Assembly (NCBI GenBank): GCA_016721765.1
Contig: JADKHO010000003.1
Span: 219,039-283,038, forward strand
DNA length: 64,000 bases
From: Bacteroidota bacterium
GTDB lineage: Bacteria > Bacteroidota > Bacteroidia > UBA4408
Direction of reading: 5' to 3'
A program made the translations under genes and the position numbers. The first letter of the stretch is position 1. Each line of letters opens with the position of its first letter. The notes beneath the pieces are model-generated. The model searched no databases. It saw only the letters and a list, made by a program, of their open reading frames with translations, and was not told the origin of the DNA. This document shows positions 45,498-53,800 of this stretch, piece after piece.

Positions 45498-45704
45498 TTA
45501 TGCTTCTTTCTTTTTTGTAGAAAAGCCAAATGGATAGTATAGCGGACAAAAACTGATAAAACTGGTTAAAATAAAAATGCCGGCCAATATCAATAATATT
45601 ATGGCTGCAGTTCCAGAAATTTGATTGGTGTAATACAAGGCAGCAATTATTACTGCTGCAATGATTCTAACTGCCTTGTCGAGGTTACCCATGTTTGCTT
45701 TCAT
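45498..45704 (-). CDS. DUF2892 (YgaP-type) membrane protein
   Basis: 68 residues. MGNLDKAVRIIAAVIIAALYY and TAAIILLILAGIFILTSFISFCPLYYPFGFST are the DUF2892 signature: two helices with CPLYYPFG at the end of the second. A start at the internal ATG (45692) is also typical for the family. First gene of the DUF2892-TauE-methyltransferase unit, which has the candidate Crp/Fnr element 65 bases before its start. Confidence 0.88.
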   Translation of the reverse strand: MKANMGNLDKAVRIIAAVIIAALYYTNQISGTAAIILLILAGIFILTSFISFCPLYYPFGFSTKKKEA

Positions 45705-45739
45705 ATATTTTTTTTTTAAGTGTTTAATTTATTTCAAAA

Positions 45740-45747
45740 CAAAAGTG
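45740..45747 (-). promoter_or_regulatory. Imperfect -7 box (CACTTTTG) for the DUF2892-TauE unit
   Basis: Minus-strand CACTTTTG differs from TAnnTTTG only in the first base. Its centre lies 33 bases downstream of the centre of the element at 45769-45784, the same spacing as in the MBL operon. Confidence 0.5.
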
Positions 45748-45768
45748 CAATTAAAATAATAGGAATAC

Positions 45769-45784
45769 AGCAACTTTTGTTACA
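45769..45784 (-). promoter_or_regulatory. Candidate Crp/Fnr operator upstream of the DUF2892-TauE unit
   Basis: Minus-strand TGTAACAAAAGTTGCT, an inverted repeat of TGTAAC with four matches of six in the second half. Same geometry to the -7 box as the element at 44503. If transcription starts about 7 bases past the box, the centre is near -41, where class II Crp/Fnr activators bind. Confidence 0.6.
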
Positions 45785-45791
45785 TAAGAAA

Positions 45792-46181
45792 TTAATTCTC
45801 TGGCTTCCATTTAACAAATCCACCTTTCAAATCATATACTTTACGGAATCCCTTTCTTTTGAGGGTTCTGGCTGCAAAAGGACTGCGGTGGCAGGTTTGA
45901 CAGTATACAAATACAAGCTTGTTTCGGTTAAGTGTGTCTACTTCCTTTCCGAAGTTAAAATTCAAAAAACTGAAATTCCTTGCATTTGGAATATGTGCTG
46001 TATTAAATTCGCCTTTTGTGCGTACATCAATTAAGTAATATCCAATACTGTCATTCAACATTTTTGAATATTCCTGTGGAGGTAGTTTTTGATAGCTAAA
46101 ATGTGCAGAATTGCGCACGGTGAAACACGAATGAAGGCTAAGGAGCACAAAAATTGTGAGGCAAAGGCGTAGAAATTTCAT
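45792..46181 (-). CDS. Rhodanese-domain lipoprotein
   Basis: 129 residues. Signal peptide with lipobox (LSLHSC, Cys19), then one rhodanese domain: YYLIDVRTKGEFNTAHIPNA, active loop VFVYCQTCHRSPFAA (Cys plus a second Cys three residues on), KVYDLKGGFVKW. Anchored in the periplasm or outer membrane. Single-gene unit between the Crp/Fnr gene and the DUF2892 unit. Similar in make-up to the N-terminal half of the rhodanese-thioredoxin lipoprotein at the other end of the island. Confidence 0.88.
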   Translation of the reverse strand: MKFLRLCLTIFVLLSLHSCFTVRNSAHFSYQKLPPQEYSKMLNDSIGYYLIDVRTKGEFNTAHIPNARNFSFLNFNFGKEVDTLNRNKLVFVYCQTCHRSPFAARTLKRKGFRKVYDLKGGFVKWKPEN

Positions 46182-46224
46182 ATGGAATTTTTGCGCGAAT
46201 TTCAGCCATCAATAGCGCAAAATG

Positions 46225-46240
46225 TGCAACTTATGTTACA
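46225..46240 (-). promoter_or_regulatory. Candidate Crp/Fnr operator upstream of the rhodanese lipoprotein
   Basis: Minus-strand TGTAACATAAGTTGCA, the best inverted repeat of the three (five of six matches). It is centred 51 bases upstream of the ATG at 46181 and overlaps the stop codon of the Crp/Fnr gene. No good -7 box is found at 33 bases, unlike the other two. Confidence 0.55.
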
Positions 46241-46856
46241 AGAGTGTAATTTTATTTCTCCCCAATACTACTAGTTTTTCATCTTCCATCTGTTTTAACA
46301 AACGCGAAACTACGACACGCGCAGTTCCTAGTTCATTTGCAAGCTGCTCATGTGTTACAATCAAAGTATGACTGCCGGTTAACGTACATTTTTTTTTGAT
46401 GAAATCGAGTAAGCGCTCATCCATTTTTTTAAATGCTATATCATTCACCACCTCGAGTAATTCTTCGAAACGCTTATGATAAAGTCTAAAAATATAATCT
46501 AACCATTCTGGAAATTCCTGAATGAGCAAACTAACTTTTTCGATGGGAATGAATAATATCTCGGTTTCTTCTTCTGCAATTGCCTTTACTTTACTGGTAT
46601 CGTGATGAATACCGCCCAAAAAAGACATGATACATGATTCGCCCGATTTTATGTAATAAAGTAAAATTTCTCTACCATCCGGTTCTGTTCGCATTACGCG
46701 GATACTGCCTCTTGTAACGATTGGAATAGCTTTGATATAGGAATTTTCATTTTGAATGACATCACCCTCTTCAAATACCTTTGAAAACCCATAAAGTGCC
46801 AGTTTTTCTCTAACGGCAGGCGAAGATTTAAATTCTATTATTTCAGTAAGTTCCAT
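46236..46856 (-). CDS. Crp/Fnr family transcriptional regulator
   Basis: 206 residues. N-terminal cyclic-nucleotide-type beta-roll (about 15-115; FEEGDVIQNENSYIKAIPIV, SIRVMRTEPDGREILLYYIKSGESC, ILFIPIEKV), a dimerisation helix, and a C-terminal winged HTH with recognition helix region VTHEQLANELGTARVVVSRLLKQMED. It has no FNR-type N-terminal 4-Cys set, so it does not look like an oxygen-sensing Fe-S regulator; two cysteines exist, Cys75 in the beta-roll at GESCIMS and Cys157. Located at the head of the sulfur island whose transcription units share a TGTAAC-led element. I infer it is their regulator; the ligand (persulfide, haem or nucleotide) is not shown. Confidence 0.92.
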   Translation of the reverse strand: MELTEIIEFKSSPAVREKLALYGFSKVFEEGDVIQNENSYIKAIPIVTRGSIRVMRTEPDGREILLYYIKSGESCIMSFLGGIHHDTSKVKAIAEEETEILFIPIEKVSLLIQEFPEWLDYIFRLYHKRFEELLEVVNDIAFKKMDERLLDFIKKKCTLTGSHTLIVTHEQLANELGTARVVVSRLLKQMEDEKLVVLGRNKITLL

Positions 46857-46906
46857 TGGGCTAAGTTAATCATCGCACGGGGAAATGAAAAATCAGTTTG
46901 AATTTA

Positions 46907-46914
46907 TACTTTTG
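46907..46914 (+). promoter_or_regulatory. Bacteroidota -7 box (TACTTTTG) for the aldose epimerase-like gene
   Basis: TACTTTTG matches TAnnTTTG, 17 bases before the ATG at 46932. No TTTG at the -33 position. Confidence 0.5.
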
Positions 46915-46931
46915 ACAGTAAATTTTGAATT

Positions 46932-47798
46932 ATGCAATCTACCATACAAAATAATTACTTAACGGTTTCTATCAACCACAAAGGGGCAGAGTTATGTAGT
47001 ATCAAGAATAATGAGAAGCTGGAATTTATTTGGCAGGCAGATGAAAAATTTTGGCCACGCCATGCCCCAATTCTTTTTCCAATTGTTGGAAAACTAAAGG
47101 ATTTTAAGTATCAGTATAAACGCTCTACATACACTTTACCACAACACGGTTTTGCTAGGGATAAAAATTTCTTTTTAAAATCGGTCAGTGATGATTTTGT
47201 TGTATTTTATTTAAACTCAGATGTCGAAACACAGGAAGTATTTCCGTTCGAATTTGAATTAATGGTGAGCTACGGCCTTATCAAAAACAAATTAATAATA
47301 GAATATAAGGTGAGTAATTTTGGTGCAGATGTGATGCCCTTTTCAATTGGTGCCCACCCTGGCTTTTGTTGCCCACTGCTTCCGGGCGAAAAATTTGAAG
47401 ATTATAAATTGGTGTTCGACGAAAAGGAAACCTTGGAATGTAGCTTACTCGAAGGCGGTTTGTTTTCAGGTAAAACACAAAAATTCATAACCAACGCCAA
47501 CGAAATTGAGCTAAATGCTAAAACGTTTGAAAAAGACGCGATTGTGCTGCAAAATTTCAAATCAAAGTTTATTACACTGCAATCCACCAAATCAAAACAT
47601 GCAGTTAAGGTATCCATCGAAGGCTTTCCCTATTTAGGTTTGTGGGGTAAACCGGGCGCACCGTTTGTATGCATTGAGCCTTGGTTTGGATTAGCTGATA
47701 ATGTGGATGCTTCCGGAAATTTAGAAACTAAAAAGGGAATTGTATTGCTCGAATCTCAGAAGAATTTTTCCTGTACCTATTCAATTGAATTAACATAA
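46932..47798 (+). CDS. Aldose 1-epimerase family protein
   Basis: 288 residues of the galactose mutarotase-like (GalM / YeaD) superfamily: NHKGAELCSIKN, WPRHAPILFPIVGKLKDF, YTLPQHGFARD with the conserved His, PFSIGAHPGFCCPL with the second His, and a C-terminal CIEPWFGLADNVDASGN. It should interconvert sugar anomers or act on a phosphosugar, as do LacX-type members that this resembles in length and in the 'PQHGFARD' motif. It is divergent from the Crp/Fnr gene and separate from the sulfur island. Confidence 0.88.
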   Translation: MQSTIQNNYLTVSINHKGAELCSIKNNEKLEFIWQADEKFWPRHAPILFPIVGKLKDFKYQYKRSTYTLPQHGFARDKNFFLKSVSDDFVVFYLNSDVETQEVFPFEFELMVSYGLIKNKLIIEYKVSNFGADVMPFSIGAHPGFCCPLLPGEKFEDYKLVFDEKETLECSLLEGGLFSGKTQKFITNANEIELNAKTFEKDAIVLQNFKSKFITLQSTKSKHAVKVSIEGFPYLGLWGKPGAPFVCIEPWFGLADNVDASGNLETKKGIVLLESQKNFSCTYSIELT

Positions 47799-47835
47799 CA
47801 GCGACACATTCTAAGCTCTTTTTGTATAGGGTTTA

Positions 47836-50800
47836 CTATCTTATCAGAAGCACTTGGCCAACATAATTGTGGTTATTTCCTTCAAGATCGCGGCATGAGA
47901 TTTTATAAATATATCCGTTCACCCCATAATCACCTTTAGAAAATAAGCCTTCACCTTTGCCATTCCACCCAACTGCCAGGTCGTTACTTCTAAAAATTTC
48001 ATCCCCCAATCGATCAAAAATTATTAATTCATAATTTTTCTCAGAAATGCCAAATCCTACAGGTAAAAAAGTATCATTTCTATCATCACCATCAGGCGTA
48101 AATGCATTCGGAATATATAGCGTAAAGGTGCTTTCCACACAAACCAACTGTTGAAGAGTATCTTTGCACCCATTTACATTTTCAGCAATCAATTGTGTAG
48201 TAAAACATCCTGTATCCTGATAACTGTGCACTGGGCTAGTTTCTGTTGATGTAAACCCATCGCCAAAATCCCATACATAAGATTGTGCATATTGAGAACT
48301 TTGATTAAAATGTACTAAAGGATTAATAAGTGAAGGTGTTTCCGGAGAAAAAGTAAAGTCTGCAAGTGGCGAAGCATTTACAAACACATTGTAGGTAATT
48401 GCATTACCCAAACAACCTTGAAAAGTGGGAGTAAATTTTAATAAGCCGCTTTGTGTACTTCCTGTGTTATTATCGGCAATGAAAGAAGGCATATTGGTGC
48501 TTCCGCTTGATGATAAACCTATTGATGTATTTGAATTTGTCCATGATATGTTCGATGATGCAGGGGTTACGCTAATGGTGTTCGCCGGCACTAATTCGCC
48601 TGAGCATACTTGTAAATCTAGTAGTATTGATGTAATCTGAGGCGTTGGTTTTACAACAATTGAGAAATTGTTTGTAATCCCAACACATCCATGATAACTG
48701 GGTTGAACAGAAATGCTAGCCGAAATATTAGATTGTGTTGAATTTGTTGCTACAAAAGCTGAAATATTGCCACTTCCAGCTGCAATAAGTCCTATGGCTT
48801 GATTTGAGTTTGTCCAAGTACAAACAGAAGAAATAGGAAATGCATTAAAATTAATTGGAAGGGTTGAAGCACCATTACAAATTGACAAGCCGGATGGCGG
48901 CGTTACAACCGGTACAGGATTTACTTTTATAAAAACGGTATCGCTTACTACACAACCGCCCGGTCCGGTAATTTTAGCAATATAAATTTTGCTTAACCCG
49001 GGTGTTATAGTGGTAATAAAATTGTTTGAAAATCCCGGATTACTTGGTTCGTCCCAAATGCATGAATAACCGGGTAAATTTGGGCTGGCTTGCAAGGTGT
49101 AGTTAGCGCCACTACAAATTGAATCATCAGGTCCGGCACTTGCGACAAAAAAACCGGTAATAAACGCATTCACTTGTGTTCTTGCACTCACACAACCTCC
49201 CATATTTGTTTGAACAAAATAAATAGTATTTGTTGTTAAAGTCGGTGTGGAATAACTTACACCTGTAAACAAAGGGCTACCACCACTGGAAGCACTATAC
49301 CATTCATAATTGCCACCGGGAGCAGTGGCCGTTAATTGAGCTGATGTATTTACACAAACAGTTGCATTTGCTACTGTGGGTGCCACCGGAGTGGGTTTTA
49401 CGTCAATTGCAAAATTTTGTGTGACTCCAACACAAGCATTAAGAGTTGGAGTTACAAGCACTGTTGCCGACGCTAAACTACTGCCCGAGTTACTTGCAAT
49501 AAAGGAAGGAATATTCCCAATTCCATTGGCGCTTAAGCCTATACCCGGATTGGAATTTTGCCATGTAATGGAAGCTCCAATTGGGTTACTGCTAAGTACA
49601 ATTGGAGCTGAATTCTCTCCATTGCAAATTGATAGGGCAGCAGGTAACACAACAACCGGCTTGGGTTTTACAGATAAAGTAAAGTTTGATGTTGCACCGG
49701 CACACCCATTTAATACCGGTGTAACAGTAACCACACCTGATATTAGCGCGGAACTTGAATTAGATGCAGTAAACAATGGCGTATTACCGGTACCGCTGGG
49801 CGCCAAACCAATGCTGGGGTTTGAATTTGTCCACGAATAACTTGCACCCGAAGGAGTGCTGCTAAAGTTAGATGCCGAAAAAATTGCGCCGTCACAAACA
49901 GTTTGGTTGGTAGTTCCTATCAGGGCTGGTTGCGGATTTACCTCCATCAAAAAATTTGTACTTGAGCCAATGCAGCCATTCAAGGTTGGTGTAATAGAAA
50001 TAGTACTCTGAAGAATCGTTGTTCCTGCGTTTGTAGCAGGAAATGAGCTGATGTTTCCTGCGCCATTTGCTGCTAAACCAATTGCGGTATTAGTGTTCGT
50101 CCATAGGTAACTCGCTCCTGCAGGAATACTGCTAAAGTTAACCGGTAAAAAATTGCTTCCGGCACAGGCAGTTTGCGTAACAGGTGCTATCGCTTGTGGT
50201 GTTGCTTTTACGATAATGTTATAATTCGACGGACTTCCAACACAGCCATTTAAAGTAGGTGTTACATTTATAGTGCCTGTTAAATCCGAATTACCACCGT
50301 TGGTTGTTGTAAAAGCTGGAATGTTGCCATTTCCACTTAATCCCATTCCAATACCATTTTCAGTGTTAGTCCATGAAAACGATGCACCAAGAGGAGTACT
50401 AACAAAATTTGTTGCAGGTACAAGTGTTCCAACACAATAGCTGCTTGATAATGGAATACTCACGGTGGGTTTAGGTTCAACACTAATAACATAATTTAAT
50501 GCTGTACCGTTACATCCATTTAGAGAGGGTAATACATTAATATTTGCAAGTACTGCACTTGAACCAAAATTAATTGCAGAAAAAGATGGAACATTGCCTA
50601 TTCCGTTAGAAGCAAGGCCTATTGAGATATCCGAATTAGTCCATACATAACTTGCCCCTGGAGGAATACTTGTAAAGGAAGAAGCAGTTGAATTACTCCC
50701 ACTACACACCGAAACGTTTGATAGGGGTAAAAGTATTGGCTTAGCTGTTACGTTAATTTTTACAGTAGATGTTCCCACACAACCTCCAGTTTTGGATACG

Positions 50801-53800
50801 GTGACAGTATAAGTTGTTGTAGAAAGGGGAGCTACTGCCGGATTGCTTAGGTTACTGAAACCTGCATTACCCGGAGCATCCCAAACATAAGTATAAGCTG
50901 CTCCTTGAGGATTTGCTTGCAATTGGGCGACTGTGCCTTCACATATAGTATCGGGAAGTCCGGCATTAACTGTCATCACATTTGAGATAGTTACCGGTAC
51001 AAGTGTTCGGCTGCTTTTACAAGTATTAATACTTGCTTGCACAAAATAATTTGTAGAAGCAGCTAACAAAGGTGTAGTAAAATTGGGACCGCTACTTAAT
51101 AATGTTCCGCCCACGGCAAGGTCATACCATTCGATTGTTCCGGCTGGTGCTGATGCAGATAAATTTACAGCAGTATTAGGGCACTCTGTAATTCCAGTAG
51201 CGAGCGGTGCAACCGGCGTAGGATTAACTGTTATGGAATAATTGAATGGTGCACCGGTACACCCATTTAAAGTAGGTGTTACACTAATAGAAGCAACACT
51301 AGCAGATGCACCAGCGTTAACCGTCACAAATCCGGGAGTGTCTCCAATTCCATTTGCTGCAAGCCCAATCGTGCTATTAGAATTTGTCCATGAAAAGCTA
51401 GCCCCTAAAGGAACACTCGAAAAAGTTGATGCCGCTACAACAGCGCCATTGCATAAAATTTGATTCGACACAGGTGTCAATTCAGGGTTAGGATTTACAG
51501 TAATAGTATAATTACTTGCGGTTCCTACACAAGTATTGAGGCTTGGTGTTACACTTATAGTGGCAATACTTGCAGAAGAGGAAATATTGAGCGCGCTAAA
51601 AGCAGTAATGTTTCCTAAGCCATTGCCACTTAAGCCAATTGTTGAATTGGTATTTGTCCAACTAAAAGACGCACCGGGTGGAACACTTGTAAAATTTGCA
51701 GCGGGAATACTGCCACCTGGACATGCGATTTGATTCACCGGAGTTGAAACAGTTGGAAGTGGATTTACAGTAATGGTATAACTCACTGCAGTTCCATTAC
51801 AACCGCCAAAATCGGGAGTTATGGTAATTGTTGAAATTTCAGGAACTGTTCCTGTATTTAGCGCTGTGAAAGATGGCACATCTCCAATTCCATTTACAGC
51901 TAAACCAATTGCTGTGTTATTATTGGTCCATGTATAATTTGTTCCTGCCGGACTACTCACAATATTGTTGATAGGAATTAATGTTCCTGCGCAAACACTT
52001 TGGTTAAGTGGCGCGCTAACACTTGCTGTGGGGGCAACCGACAGACTATATGTATCACTGGTTCCTACACATCCATTTTGAGTTGGTGTTACTGTAATTG
52101 TTGCATTAAGATACGCGTTGGTTGAATTACTAGCTACAAAGGGAGGAAGGTTCCCAGTGCCGCTTGCCCCTAATCCAATGGAGCTATTACTGTTTGTCCA
52201 AGAAAAGCTTGCTCCGGCAGGACTGCTAGAAAAAGCTGAACTGGCAACATTTGCGCCGGTGCACACAATTTGATTAGATAGTCCGCTTACCACAGGCAAT
52301 GGTTTCACTGTGATGCTATAGGTTCCGGGAGTACCTGTGCAACCATTTAATGTAGCTGAAACCGAAATCGTTCCAGCGCTATTACTCGAACCGGGATTAC
52401 TGGCTAAAAAAGCAGGAATAGCACCACTACCGGAGGAAGCCAATCCTATTGCTGCATTACTATTGGTCCATGCAAAAGTTGCTCCCGCGGGAACACTCGT
52501 AAAATTTAAAAGCGGTGAATTTACTCCTGAGCATATACTTTGATTCGCTGGTAGCACGACAACTGGAGATGCATTTAAACTAATCGTATAGGTACTGGCA
52601 ATTCCTACACAACCTGCAAGCGTTGGAATAACTGTAATGTTGCCTAAAATTGGTGTAGTTCCCGCATTGGTACTCGTAAATGCCGGAATATTACCTGACC
52701 CACTTGCGCCCAAACCAATTGAAGTATTATCATTGGTCCAACTAAAGCTTGCCCCAGCTGGTGAACTCGTAAAATTGGTAGCAGCTACCGGGGTGCCATC
52801 GCATAACAATTGATTTGAAGGTACACTTGCAGTTATTCTTCCCTTCACGGTTACACTATAAACTGTTGCTGTTCCCGGGCAACCATTGTAAGCCGGAGTA
52901 ACAGTTATGTTGCCAATTATTGCGGAGTTTGTTGAATTGGTTGCAGTAAACGAATTAATATTGCCAATGCCGCTGGCACCAATTCCAATAGCAGTGTTAT
53001 TATTTGCCCAAGCATAGGTAACACCTGAATATGGGCTGGTATAAGCAGGTGCCGCAACGAGTGATCCTTCACATATACTTTGATTGGCAATTATATTCAT
53101 GGTAACCTTATTCATTACCGAAATATTATAATTTGATGCTATACCGGCACACCCGTTTAAAGTTGGCGTTACAGAAATATTTGAAGTTATAGGAAAAGTT
53201 GAACCATTGACAGTAGTATAGGCTGGAAGATTGCCCACTCCGCTTGCCACAAGCCCCATAAAATAGGTATATACATTTGTCCAAGTATAAGTTGCACCAG
53301 GCGGATTACTAATCCAATTGCTAGCAGGAACATTGTCTCCAATACAATAAGTTTGATTGCTGGTGCCCACTACAACAGGTTTTGGCTTAACGGTGATACT
53401 ATAACTGACCGCTGAACCCACACATGAATTTAAGGTAGGAGTAATAGTTACATTACCACTAATAGAAGTTAAGCCTAAGTTTTGCGTCATAAACGCAGGA
53501 ACATTTCCACTTGCGTTTGAAGCCAAACCAATTGTTGTATTATCATTCACCCAAGAATAACTTGCTCCAACAGGATTGCTCACTAAAACCGGTGATGCAA
53601 CAATATTTCCCGGACAAGTAATTTGATTTACCGGTGCGGCTATCGTTGGACTTGGCTTAACAGTTATTGTAAAACTGGAGAGAATTCCTGAACACAAACC
53701 ATTACTTGGTGTGATAGTGATGGTGGAAACAATATTTGCAGCGGTATTATTTACTGCCGCAAACGATGATACATCACCCACGCCATTTGCCGCTAAGCCA

